This document shows, piece after piece, positions 6,810-15,040 of a stretch of 15,188 bases of DNA. A model generated the notes under the pieces. It was not told the origin of the DNA. It did no database searches and worked only from the letters and a program-made list of their open reading frames with translations. Source of the stretch: an uncultured Desulfotignum sp. (GTDB lineage: Bacteria > Desulfobacterota > Desulfobacteria > Desulfobacterales > Desulfobacteraceae); NCBI GenBank assembly GCA_937951975.1, contig CALGAJ010000128.1, forward strand, positions 1-15,188, written 5' to 3'. A program made the position numbers and the translations under genes. Every line of letters starts with the position of its first letter. Positions within the stretch are counted from its first letter, which is position 1.

Positions 6810-8330
6810 ATGACCTATTCACCCAAATTAAGTTCCGGTTTCACGTTTGCCAGAAACCGGAGTGCGTTTGTTTCCCCCCAGTCGGGCATGTGCTCGTTCT
6901 GCACGCAGGACTGTGACGGCACCTGTGAGATTGCCCAGGCAGCCGTGTTAGGGGCCCAGACCGTGTATCCCACCACCACCGGGAACAATCAGATCGCGTC
7001 GGAAAAAGACTACCCCGTCGATTATTCCCATTTCAATATCAACGGCCGGGTGTTCGGGGCCCGGGGCGTTTCTGAAACTCCGGATCAGGCCACCATCTTT
7101 AACGTAAACCTGGAGCGGACCTATGGGGTTTTCAATCCCGTGAAGATGGCCATGCCCGTGATTCTGCCGGCCCTGATCAAGCTGAACTGGCAGGATTATT
7201 TTGCCGGCGCCGCCATGGCCGGCGTGACCTGTGTGATCGGGGAACATGCCCGAAACAACGACCCGGGTCTGAAAATCGATCAGGGACAGGTCACGGCGTT
7301 TCCGCTGATAGAAAAAGCCCTGGACTGTTTCCGCCGGTATGACCGGGGATATGGCCAGATTGTCCTGCAATGCAATGTGGATGATGACCGGATGGGGGTG
7401 CCCCAAATCGCCATCAAAAAATACAGGGCCAAAGCCATTGAGATCAAATTCGGACAGGGGGCCAAAGGCACTCAGCCGGCCATCCGGGTGAAGGATCTTG
7501 AGACCGCGCTGGTCAAACAGGCCCAGGGGAACCTGGTGCATCCGGACCCCGGTGACCCGGTGGTTCAAAAGGCGTATGAAGACGGGGTGTGTCCCAATTT
7601 TTACACCTATGGCCGGCTGCCGTTGTGGACGCAGGCCTCCCTGACGGACCATATAGACAGGTTACGGGATATGGGGGCAAAAAATATTTATTTCAAGATG
7701 GCGGGGTATGACCGGGCCGATATTGAAGAAGTCATCCGGATTGCGTGTCAGGCCAAAGTGGACATGATTACCTTTGACGGGGCCGGCGGCGGTTCCGGGT
7801 ACAGCCCGTCAAAAATGATGAACGAATGGTCGTTGCCCACCATCTGTCTGGAAGATACGGTGGTGCGCATCTGCAAAAAGCTTCAGTCGGAAGGGTGCCG
7901 TCTGCCGGCCATGGTGATGACCGGCGGATTTGCCGGCGAGGATCAGGTGTTCAAAGGTCTGGCTTACGGCGAGGGGCATGTGCTGGGCATCGGGCTGTGC
8001 CGGGCGTCCATGGCTGCGGCCATGACCGGAAAAACCATTGGAGAGCAGATCAGAAACGGACAGGTGCCGGAACGGTTCAAACCCTATGGGGCCACCATCG
8101 AGGAGATCTTCTGTGATCTGCCGGACCTGCGCGCCCTTTACGGCACACAGGCGAATGGCTTTTCCCCAGGGGCCATCGGAGTGTTTTCCTATCTCAACAA
8201 AATTGCCTTTGGATTAAAGCATTTTGCCGCGTTGAACCGGAAGTTCAACCTGGATCTTCTGGATAAAACCGACCTGATTCCGCTTACCTCCGAAGTCAGG
8301 GATTTGATGAAAAACAAATGGTTTGTTTAA
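6810..8330 (+). CDS. FMN-binding glutamate-synthase-like protein with N-terminal four-cysteine motif
   Basis: 506 residues, matching the FMN/synthase barrel of glutamate synthase. TFDGAGGGSGYSP corresponds to the family's glycine-rich stretch (usually D-G-G-x-G-G-T-G-A-x-P), and GGFAGEDQVFKGLAYGE to the phosphate/FMN-binding end. The glutaminase (amidotransferase) domain and the C-terminal GXGXG domain of full GltB are absent. The usual cysteine cluster for 3Fe-4S (CxxxxCP) is not seen after the barrel. Instead, C28, C31, C35 and C39 near the N-terminus (CSFCTQDCDGTC) could hold an iron-sulfur cluster. Stand-alone proteins of this type occur in anaerobes and archaea; some are subunits of glutamate or N-methylglutamate synthases. 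No partner subunit lies next to it; the GltD-like domain of the RnfB fusion further on is a possible electron donor. The true substrate is unknown. The start at ATG 6810 has only a weak ribosome site. Confidence 0.85.
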   Translation: MTYSPKLSSGFTFARNRSAFVSPQSGMCSFCTQDCDGTCEIAQAAVLGAQTVYPTTTGNNQIASEKDYPVDYSHFNINGRVFGARGVSETPDQATIFNVNLERTYGVFNPVKMAMPVILPALIKLNWQDYFAGAAMAGVTCVIGEHARNNDPGLKIDQGQVTAFPLIEKALDCFRRYDRGYGQIVLQCNVDDDRMGVPQIAIKKYRAKAIEIKFGQGAKGTQPAIRVKDLETALVKQAQGNLVHPDPGDPVVQKAYEDGVCPNFYTYGRLPLWTQASLTDHIDRLRDMGAKNIYFKMAGYDRADIEEVIRIACQAKVDMITFDGAGGGSGYSPSKMMNEWSLPTICLEDTVVRICKKLQSEGCRLPAMVMTGGFAGEDQVFKGLAYGEGHVLGIGLCRASMAAAMTGKTIGEQIRNGQVPERFKPYGATIEEIFCDLPDLRALYGTQANGFSPGAIGVFSYLNKIAFGLKHFAALNRKFNLDLLDKTDLIPLTSEVRDLMKNKWFV

Positions 8331-8357
8331 AAAGATTATAATTGCCGGGGAGGGTTT

Positions 8358-9320
8358 ATGGACGTTTCCGTTGAAAAGAAAATCCAACTGCTTGAGACCA
8401 TGATTGTTTCCAGAAAATTTTCAGACGCACTCAAACAGTTGTGCAAAATCAAGGACAAAATTCCGGGAATGATGATTGTGGCCGACGGACAGGAAGCTGT
8501 GGGGTCGGGTGTGTGCGGGGCCCTGGAGCCGGATGATGCCATTATTACCAACCATCGCAGTCACAATCATCTTCTGGCCAAAGGCGCGGATCCCAAGGCG
8601 CTCATGGCGGAAATCTATGGTAAAAAAACCGGGTGCAACAAAGGCAAAAGCGGGACCCTGCATCTGGCTGTGCCTGAGATCAATGCGCCCTGCACCACCA
8701 CGGTGGTGGGTGCCACCCTGCCTATTGCCGTGGGCCGGGCCTTTGCCCAGCAGTACAGAAAACAGCCCCGGGTGACGGTCTGTTTTTTCGGTGACGGCGC
8801 GGCCGATGAAGGGTCGTTTCATGAATCCCTGAACCTGGCGGCCCTGTGGCAGCTGCCCCTGATCTTTGTTTGTGAAAACAACCTGTATGCCGGGGGGCAG
8901 CGGTATGAGGAACATACCCGGGTGACAGACATGGCGGATCGGGCCGGGGGATACGGCATGCCCGGCATGATTGTGGACGGGAACGATGCGCCCGCGGTTT
9001 ACAGAGCCGCACTGGAAGCCAGACAACGGGCTGTGTCGGGAAACGGGCCGACCCTGATCGAATGCAAGACCTACCGCTGGGGCGGTCACAGTGAAACCGA
9101 TCCCCATGAATACCAGCCCAGAGATGAAATCAAGGCCTGGCGGGACAAATGCCCCATCCGCCGCCTCAGTGAGGCGCTGCTGGACCAGAAGGTCATCACT
9201 GCCGCTCAGATGGCACAGATGACCTCACAGGCTGAAGGTGTTGTGGAAGAAGCGGTCCGGTTTGCCGAACAAAGCCCGTATCCGGCACCCCGGGAAGCGC
9301 TGGAAGATGTTTATACGTAA
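8358..9320 (+). CDS. Thiamine-diphosphate dehydrogenase E1 component, alpha subunit (PDH/acetoin type)
   Basis: 320 residues. The thiamine diphosphate motif is exact: GDG at 145-147, then 26 residues, then N174-N175. Other family signatures are GQEAVGSGVCGAL, LLAKGADPKALMAEIYGK, CNKGKSGTLHL and YRWGGHSETD. The usual HRGHGH stretch before the LAKG segment reads HRSHNH here. The family decarboxylates a 2-oxoacid or cleaves acetoin and passes the acyl group to a lipoyl E2. Length and sequence fit the acetoin/pyruvate alpha subunits of heterotetrameric E1. A strong ribosome site (GGGGAGGG, 8347-8354) precedes ATG 8358. The beta gene follows after 53 bases. No lipoyl E2 or E3 gene is present in the window, so the substrate and the acyl acceptor are open. 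Confidence 0.9.
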   Translation: MDVSVEKKIQLLETMIVSRKFSDALKQLCKIKDKIPGMMIVADGQEAVGSGVCGALEPDDAIITNHRSHNHLLAKGADPKALMAEIYGKKTGCNKGKSGTLHLAVPEINAPCTTTVVGATLPIAVGRAFAQQYRKQPRVTVCFFGDGAADEGSFHESLNLAALWQLPLIFVCENNLYAGGQRYEEHTRVTDMADRAGGYGMPGMIVDGNDAPAVYRAALEARQRAVSGNGPTLIECKTYRWGGHSETDPHEYQPRDEIKAWRDKCPIRRLSEALLDQKVITAAQMAQMTSQAEGVVEEAVRFAEQSPYPAPREALEDVYT

Positions 9321-9373
9321 CGGATACGGACAGGCGAAATCTTGTCTGGATATATAATTTAAGGAATCAAGCC

Positions 9374-10357
9374 ATGCAGAAACTTGGAATGGGACAGGCC
9401 GTGAACCAGGCCTTGAGAGAAGAGATGCACCGCGATCCCGGCGTGTTCATTGCCGGGGAAGGTGTGGGTGTGAGTATTCATGTCAACCCCATGCTGCCGA
9501 CCCACGGCCTGCTGGAGGAGTTCGGGCCCGGGCGGGTCAAAGACACCCCGGTTTCCGAAGCGGTGATTGCCGGACTGGCTGTGGGCGCAGCCGAAGCCGG
9601 GCTCAGGCCGGTGGTGGAAATCATGTTCAATCCTTTTTTTACCCTGGCTTCGGACATGATCGTCAACCATGCCGCCAAGCTCAGATACCTGTCCGGAGGC
9701 AAATCCAGGTTTCCTCTGGTGGTGCGCATCAAAAGCGGGGCCGGGTTCGGGGCCGGATGCCAGCATTCCCACAATCTGGAGGCATGGGTGGCCCACTGCC
9801 CCGGACTCCAAGTGGTCATGCCCGCCACTCCGGCCGATGCCAAGGGCCTGCTCAAGACCGCCATCCGGGACGACAATCCCGTGATCTTCATCGAGCACAT
9901 GGGCTCGTACTTTGCGCCTCCCATGCCCGTGCCGGAAGAAGAGTATCTCACCCCCCTGGGCCGGGCCGACATCAAAAGAAAAGGCCGGGACCTGACCGTG
10001 GTCACCTGGTCCGGAATGCTGGGCCCGGCCATGAATGCGGCGGAAACACTCAGCCGGGAAGGAATCGATATCGAAATCGTGGATCTCAGGACCCTGACCC
10101 CGCTGGACAGAAAGACCCTGCTTTCATCCGTTGAAAAAACCGGCCGGCTCATCGTCATGCATGAGGCCACCCGGACCGGGGGCTTTGCCGGGGAGATCGC
10201 CGCCGTGGTCCTGGAGCAGGGATTTGAATATCTGAAAGCCCCGCTCCGGCGGGTTACGGGACCGGATATCCCGGTGCCGGTCAGTCCGCCTCTGGAGCGG
10301 TTTTACATCCCCAATGCAGATGATCTGATTGCGGCGGTCAGGGAGCTTCTGCCATAA
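9374..10357 (+). CDS. Thiamine-diphosphate dehydrogenase E1 component, beta subunit
   Basis: 327 residues with the normal two-domain beta-subunit layout. The N-terminal part carries FIAGEGVGV (in place of the usual GEDVG), KDTPVSEAVIAGLAVGAA and GFGAGCQHSHNLEAWVAHCPGLQVVMP, where H131 matches the conserved active-site histidine region. The C-terminal transketolase-like part has VTWSGMLGPAMNAAETL, IDLRTLTPLD-like IVDLRTLTPLDRKTLL and VMHEATRTGGFAGEIAA. It should assemble with the alpha subunit into an alpha2beta2 E1. Ribosome site AAGGA (9361-9365) lies 8 bases before ATG 9374. In place of GxFR after the GEDVG segment, it reads SIHVNPMLPTHGLLEEFG, so the substrate entrance may differ from classical pyruvate enzymes. 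No E2 follows; the next gene is a radical SAM protein. Confidence 0.9.
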   Translation: MQKLGMGQAVNQALREEMHRDPGVFIAGEGVGVSIHVNPMLPTHGLLEEFGPGRVKDTPVSEAVIAGLAVGAAEAGLRPVVEIMFNPFFTLASDMIVNHAAKLRYLSGGKSRFPLVVRIKSGAGFGAGCQHSHNLEAWVAHCPGLQVVMPATPADAKGLLKTAIRDDNPVIFIEHMGSYFAPPMPVPEEEYLTPLGRADIKRKGRDLTVVTWSGMLGPAMNAAETLSREGIDIEIVDLRTLTPLDRKTLLSSVEKTGRLIVMHEATRTGGFAGEIAAVVLEQGFEYLKAPLRRVTGPDIPVPVSPPLERFYIPNADDLIAAVRELLP

Positions 10358-10461
10358 AACCGCCGGGTATGGCATTTGCGGGACCAATGCCGGGCAGGTC
10401 CCTGAAATCCGGCCATGACAGGGCTTGAGAATTTCTGCGGCTTCTGATACATCACGGGGTT

Positions 10462-11952
10462 ATGAAACATGCCGTGCTCATCAACAACGCCCATATTGAA
10501 AACTTCAGTGTCAGACATCTGGGGGCGTATCTGACATCCCGGGGGTTCCGGGTATCCGTCATCCACTATGAAAGCCGCAAAGAGGCGGTGTTTGAGCCGA
10601 TGCCGGAAAAGGCACTGAAGATCCTGGCTCAATACTGCAAAGACTGTGACCTGGTGGGTATCACATTGCTGACCACCCATCTGAAACCCCGGTGCCGTCA
10701 GATCACCCGGTACTTGAAAGACCGGATCAACGCGCCGGTGATCTTGGGCGGCCCCCCGGTCATTGCGGATCCGGTTCAGTTTCTGGATGACGCAGACCTG
10801 GTGTGCGCCGGTGAAGGGGAAGTCGTCATGGAACAGCTGCTCAATCAGGTGCCGGCGGCCCGGATCCCGGGCCTGGGATTTGTGTCCCAAAACGGGAATC
10901 CCGTGATCAACCCTTTGCCGCCCATGCAGGATGTCAATGAACTGCCCATTCCCCGGGTGGATCTGGAAAACGGGCGGGTGCTGACTGAATCGGGACTGAT
11001 ATCCATGAAAAACCAGATTCCAGCCTCGTTGTCCACATACAGTGTGCTGATGGTCAGAGGATGTCCCTACCGCTGTGCCTACTGCCTGAACAGCCGGCTT
11101 ATGACCATGTTTGAAAACAAAGGTCCGTATGTGCGCAAGATCGCCGTGGACCGGGTCATTGCGGAACTGGCCTGGGCAAAAGACCATATTCCTCACTTGA
11201 AGCGGATCATCATTGACGATGATGATTTTTTTCTTAATTCAGAAGACCGGATGACCCGGTTTCTGGCGCAATACATGGATCAGATCGGTCTGCCGGTATT
11301 TTATATCCAGGCCAACACCCGGCAGATCACCGAAAAAAAGCTGGATATTCTGGTAAACAGCGGCCTGGACCTGCGGTACCTGAAGATCGGTCTTCAGTCC
11401 GGCAGTCCCCGGATCAGCCGGGAGATATTCAACCGCCCCCTGGACCGGCGTGCCTACCTGGATAAACTGGAAATGGTCATGGCCCGGGGCATCCGGGTGA
11501 TGATCGACGTGATTTCGGACAATCCTTACGACACTTTGGCCGATAAATATACGGTACTGCGGTTCTACCTGGATATTCTGAAGCGGATTCCCGGGCATTC
11601 CATTGAACGGCCCGTGAAAATCTATGACCACAAACTGATGTATTATCCGGGCACCCCCCTGTATGAAAAGGTGTTAAAAGACGGGCATATTAGGGCGGAT
11701 TATGTGGACCAGGTTTTGCTGAAGCGCAGCACCCTGCGTCTGCACGAAGAAGACCGGGACCATGATGCGTTGATGGTGGCTTTGTTCAATACGGCTGCCA
11801 ACCGGAAACCGTTTCACCGCACAGCCCATGTGCTGCTCAGGGTGCTGGCGGTGCCGCCGGTGTTCAGAACCGCGGTCCGGTGGGGTCTGGCCGGCATCCT
11901 GAACCGGGTGTCACAGATTTCGGCAAAGGCGGGTCTGGCGGGAAAAAACTGA
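10462..11952 (+). CDS. B12-binding-type radical SAM protein (BchE/cobalamin-dependent family layout)
   Basis: 496 residues. The N-terminal ~170 residues look like the Rossmann-type cobalamin-binding domain of the BchE-like class (SVRHLGAYLTSRGFRVSVIHY, LVGITLLTTHLKP, APVILGGPP, DLVCAGEGEVVMEQLL). The radical SAM core follows, with the cluster ligands C201, C205 and C208 in RGCPYRCAYCLN. Later motifs RYLKIGLQSGSPRISREIFNRP are typical of the family. The C-terminus is longer and rather basic, without a recognised domain. Such enzymes methylate, cyclise or rearrange unactivated carbons using S-adenosylmethionine and often cobalamin. No DxHxxG motif is seen, as is normal for this class. The substrate is unknown. 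The start at ATG 10462 is supported by an upstream in-frame stop at 10426-10428, although the GGGG ribosome site is very close. It is 104 bases after the E1 beta gene. Confidence 0.85.
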   Translation: MKHAVLINNAHIENFSVRHLGAYLTSRGFRVSVIHYESRKEAVFEPMPEKALKILAQYCKDCDLVGITLLTTHLKPRCRQITRYLKDRINAPVILGGPPVIADPVQFLDDADLVCAGEGEVVMEQLLNQVPAARIPGLGFVSQNGNPVINPLPPMQDVNELPIPRVDLENGRVLTESGLISMKNQIPASLSTYSVLMVRGCPYRCAYCLNSRLMTMFENKGPYVRKIAVDRVIAELAWAKDHIPHLKRIIIDDDDFFLNSEDRMTRFLAQYMDQIGLPVFYIQANTRQITEKKLDILVNSGLDLRYLKIGLQSGSPRISREIFNRPLDRRAYLDKLEMVMARGIRVMIDVISDNPYDTLADKYTVLRFYLDILKRIPGHSIERPVKIYDHKLMYYPGTPLYEKVLKDGHIRADYVDQVLLKRSTLRLHEEDRDHDALMVALFNTAANRKPFHRTAHVLLRVLAVPPVFRTAVRWGLAGILNRVSQISAKAGLAGKN

Positions 11953-12010
11953 ACTTCAGTTCCCGTGGATCTGAATGGACCGTCAAGATCGATAACGGAT
12001 CAAAGTGTCA

Positions 12011-12014
12011 GGAG
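12011..12014 (+). promoter_or_regulatory. Ribosome binding site deciding the hydrolase start
   Basis: GGAG, within AGGAGAAG, lies 8 bases before ATG 12023. The GTG at 12005, in the same frame, precedes this site and would encode it, so ATG 12023 is the likely start. Confidence 0.75.
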
Positions 12015-12022
12015 AAGAAATC

Positions 12023-12811
12023 ATGACAGACAGCGGTTTTTCCGATTACAAACCCCTGGATCATCCCGGGATTCTGGCGTATATTTTTCATCCCAGAGCA
12101 TCGATGCGGCCGGCAGGACCCGATGATATTCTGATTCCCGTGGAAGAGAATGTTTACATCGGGGCCTGTTTTCATGTGGCCGGCAAATCAGCCCCCACGA
12201 TTCTGTTTTTCCACGGCAACGGGGAGATCGTCCCGGATTACGATGAGTTAGGGCCTTTATACACCCGTATGGGGATTAATTTTTTTGTGGTGGGTTACCG
12301 GGGCTACGGCGGGTCCACCGGGTCGCCCACCGTGTCCGCCATGATGGCGGACAGTCATGCAATCCTGGATTTTGTGATCCAGTGGCGCCGGGATCAGGGA
12401 TTCACCGGTACCTTGTCGGTCATGGGCCGGTCTTTGGGCAGTGCTTCCGCCATTGAACTGGCCACGGCCCGGGCGTTTGAGGTGGAAACACTGATCGTGG
12501 AAAGCGGGTTTGCCAGTACCGGGAGCCTGCTCCGGGTGCTGGGCATTGACACGGCAGGTTTGGGCATTCAGGTGCCGGCAGAACTGGACAATCAGGAAAA
12601 AATCCGTCAGTGGAGCGGGCCGGCGTTGATTATTCACGGCGAACAGGACCAGCTGATTCCGTTTTCCCATGGACAGGCCCTGTTTGCCGCCTGCACATCA
12701 ACTGAAAAAAAACTGTTGAAAATTGCCGGTGCCGGACATAATGATATTTTTCTGCGGGGCCTGGAACCGTATCTGTCCGCCGTGAAATCCCTGGTTCTGC
12801 CAAAGGCCTGA
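12023..12811 (+). CDS. Alpha/beta hydrolase, BEM46/ABHD13-like
   Basis: 262 residues from ATG 12023, no signal peptide seen, so probably cytoplasmic. The fold markers are LFFHGNGE (oxyanion region), VGYRGYGGSTGSP, and the nucleophile elbow MGRSLGSAS with S137. D209 (HGEQDQLIP) and H239 (GAGHND) complete a catalytic triad. The Y-R-G-Y-G-x-S-x-G pattern is typical of the BEM46/ABHD13-like serine hydrolases. The reaction is not predictable: ester, thioester or other acyl hydrolysis. It lies 70 bases after the radical SAM gene in the same direction, without a terminator between, so it may be the last gene of the metabolic block. A thioesterase-like role for an acyl product of the E1 enzyme would be pure inference. 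Confidence 0.85.
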   Translation: MTDSGFSDYKPLDHPGILAYIFHPRASMRPAGPDDILIPVEENVYIGACFHVAGKSAPTILFFHGNGEIVPDYDELGPLYTRMGINFFVVGYRGYGGSTGSPTVSAMMADSHAILDFVIQWRRDQGFTGTLSVMGRSLGSASAIELATARAFEVETLIVESGFASTGSLLRVLGIDTAGLGIQVPAELDNQEKIRQWSGPALIIHGEQDQLIPFSHGQALFAACTSTEKKLLKIAGAGHNDIFLRGLEPYLSAVKSLVLPKA

Positions 12812-12856
12812 CAGCAATCCCCATGGCAAAATAATTAATCAAATTCAGGGATATGG

Positions 12857-12886
12857 TTGACATTTTACCCGGCAGATGGTTATACA
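12857..12886 (+). promoter_or_regulatory. Sigma70-like promoter of the RnfB fusion gene
   Basis: TTGACA (12857-12862) is a perfect -35 box. It is followed after 18 bases by TATACA (12881-12886) as a -10 box with 4 of 6 consensus bases. Transcription would start near 12893, about 60 bases before the ATG at 12954. It lies in a 142-base gene-free spacer, the best place for a promoter in the right half of the window. Confidence 0.6.
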
Positions 12887-12953
12887 GTACAGGATTATTC
12901 CGGCCCAACCGGCCGGGATCGGAGAATAACATAAAAACCATAGAGGATACGGC

Positions 12954-14990
12954 ATGATTCAATCGATTCTGATGATGGGGGGACTGGGAGTCGTCATCGG
13001 CACGGCCCTGGTGATCGCGTCCAAGGCGTTTTATGTATATGAGGACCCCAAGGTCCTGGCAATTGATGATGTGCTGCCGGGCGCCAACTGCGGGGGTTGC
13101 GGCCTGCCCGGGTGTACGGCCAATGCCCAGGCCATCGTGGCCGGGAAAGCCAGTGTCAATTCCTGTGTGGCGGCCGGGGATGATGTGGCCCAGGCCATTG
13201 CCGCCATCATGGGGGTATCGGTGGCTGACAAGGAACCGGAGTTTGCCGCCCCGGGCTGTTACTACGGCAATGCCAAGGCAGACCTTAATTATGCCTACCA
13301 GGGAATCAGAGACTGCCGGGCCGGTGCCATGCTTTTGGGGGGAATGAAAGTCTGCCATATCGGATGCCTGGGTCTGGGCACCTGTGTGACCGCCTGTATG
13401 TTCAACGCCCTTTCCATGGGACCGGACGGACTGCCGGTGGTGGATCAGGAAAAATGCACCGGGTGCGGGGCCTGTGAAAAAATCTGTCCCAAAAATATTA
13501 TCCGGCTCACATCCGTGACCCGGCGCATCATCCGTGAATACACGGTTCAGGACTGCACCACCCCCTGCCAGCGGGCCTGTCCTTCAGGACTTGATATCAG
13601 AAAATATGTGGGATTGATTCAGGAAAAAGATTATGCCGGATCTCTGGCCGTGATCAAGGAAAGAATGCCGTTTCCCACGGTCATTTCCCGGATCTGCCCC
13701 CAGCTGTGCGAGTTTGACTGCCGGCGGCTGCTCCAGGATGAAACCGTTGCCATCAACGATCTCAAACGGTTTGTCTGCGATTTTGAAAGAAAACAGTCTG
13801 AACGGATTCAGCCTTATAAAGCCCCGGCCACAGACAAGAAAGTGGCCGTGATCGGCGGTGGTGTGGAAGGGTTGTCTGCCGCATATTTCACGGCCCGTCT
13901 GGGTCATGCAGCCACGGTTTTTGAAAAAACCGAAGTGCTGGGCGGCATTCTGCGCACCGCGATTTCAAGAGAGCGCCTGACCATGGATCTGCTGGACTGG
14001 GATATCCAGGGTATCCAGGATCTGGGTGTTACCTTTAAAACCGGTGTCTCCGTGGGAACCGACATGACCATTCCCCGGCTGATGGCGGGTGAAGGATTTG
14101 ATGCCGTGTTCATTGCGACGGGCGGATGGGATTCCCGCATGGCCCGAAACGAAGGGGATAACCCCACACCCCTGTTTCCCGGGGCGCATCTGCTCATCGA
14201 TCTGGTGCGCAGCGGGCAGAATGAAAACATCCCCATGACCTGCGGCAGGCATGCCGTGATCACCGGCGGGGGGAGCTTTCTGGTTAACGCCGTGACAACC
14301 CTGCTGGACAAAGGTGTGGAAACGGTGACGGTCGTGTCCAGAAAACCCGAAGATAATCCGGATGTGGATCTGGCGAATCTGGATGCTCAAGCGGCTCAAG
14401 CCGTGACCGTGATCTATAATACCGGTATCACAAAGGTGATGGGACAGGAAGAAAATTTGACCGGGGTGGAAGCGGTGGATCTGGTTTCCGGTGAAAGACG
14501 CGAAATTGCGGCAGATACATTGATCATCGGGGCCGGGCGGTTTCCCGAGCTGGTGTTTGTGCCGGTGAAAGAAACCGATGAAAACGGTGAAATGATTGCC
14601 GGAGGCGCCCAGGCCCAGGCATGGGAAGGGCTTGAACTGCCGAAAAAACCGGATGTTCCGCCTCAGATCGGTCTGCTGTCAAAACAGGATGTGATCTCTG
14701 AATATCCCTCCGCCGTGGCTGCCATCAATGGCGGCCGGAAAGCGGCCGCTGCGGTGCATCATTACATGTACGGCCTGGAATTTCAGGACCCTGATCTGTT
14801 GATCACGCAGCACAGCCGGATTCAGAATGTCACAGAGATCAAGCAGGTGGAAACCACGCCGAAGACCGCCTGGGATGATCTGGCCCAGCCCATGGCCGCG
14901 GCCACGGGATTTTCCGAGGCAAATGCCCGCAATGAAGCAAACCGGTGCCTGCAGTGCGGGTTGATCTGTTATGAAAAACAAAAAGCCTGA
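12954..14990 (+). CDS. rnfB: RnfB-type iron-sulfur protein fused to GltD-like FAD oxidoreductase domain
   Basis: 678 residues. Residues ~5-25 form one membrane segment. The RnfB Fe-S domain follows with C46, C49, C54 and C71 (GANCGGCGLPGC...NSC), then two ferredoxin-like clusters (CHIGCLGLGTCVTAC and EKCTGCGACEKICPKN). A GltD/DPYD-type N-terminal cysteine domain comes next (~197-280: DCTTPCQRACPSG, ISRICPQLCEFDCRR). The FAD-binding Rossmann motif is GGGVEG at 301-306. The second nucleotide site reads GGGSFLVNA, unlike the usual GGGNxAxD. The late GD motif, usually GGD, reads SKQD. The C-terminus adds CLQCGLIC. RnfB passes electrons between ferredoxin and NAD in the ion-pumping Rnf complex; long RnfB-flavoprotein fusions are known from Desulfobacteraceae. 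Here no other rnf gene is visible. It has its own promoter, a GAGGA ribosome site (12943-12947) and a terminator, so it is probably a single-gene transcript. Confidence 0.85.
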   Translation: MIQSILMMGGLGVVIGTALVIASKAFYVYEDPKVLAIDDVLPGANCGGCGLPGCTANAQAIVAGKASVNSCVAAGDDVAQAIAAIMGVSVADKEPEFAAPGCYYGNAKADLNYAYQGIRDCRAGAMLLGGMKVCHIGCLGLGTCVTACMFNALSMGPDGLPVVDQEKCTGCGACEKICPKNIIRLTSVTRRIIREYTVQDCTTPCQRACPSGLDIRKYVGLIQEKDYAGSLAVIKERMPFPTVISRICPQLCEFDCRRLLQDETVAINDLKRFVCDFERKQSERIQPYKAPATDKKVAVIGGGVEGLSAAYFTARLGHAATVFEKTEVLGGILRTAISRERLTMDLLDWDIQGIQDLGVTFKTGVSVGTDMTIPRLMAGEGFDAVFIATGGWDSRMARNEGDNPTPLFPGAHLLIDLVRSGQNENIPMTCGRHAVITGGGSFLVNAVTTLLDKGVETVTVVSRKPEDNPDVDLANLDAQAAQAVTVIYNTGITKVMGQEENLTGVEAVDLVSGERREIAADTLIIGAGRFPELVFVPVKETDENGEMIAGGAQAQAWEGLELPKKPDVPPQIGLLSKQDVISEYPSAVAAINGGRKAAAAVHHYMYGLEFQDPDLLITQHSRIQNVTEIKQVETTPKTAWDDLAQPMAAATGFSEANARNEANRCLQCGLICYEKQKA

Positions 14991-15040
14991 CAACTGATCG
15001 CCTTGGCGGGTGTCCGATAGACGCGGGGCGAACGGAAAGA

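Noticed and set aside
9353..9358. TATAAT box before the E1 beta gene
   Set aside because: No -35-like hexamer at 16-18 bases upstream; TTGTCT at 9342-9347 is far too close. Likely part of the AT-rich spacer.
10371..10391. GGCATT/AATGCC stem-loop after the E1 beta gene as a terminator
   Set aside because: Only 6 bp, 9-base loop and no T run; not enough to split the operon.
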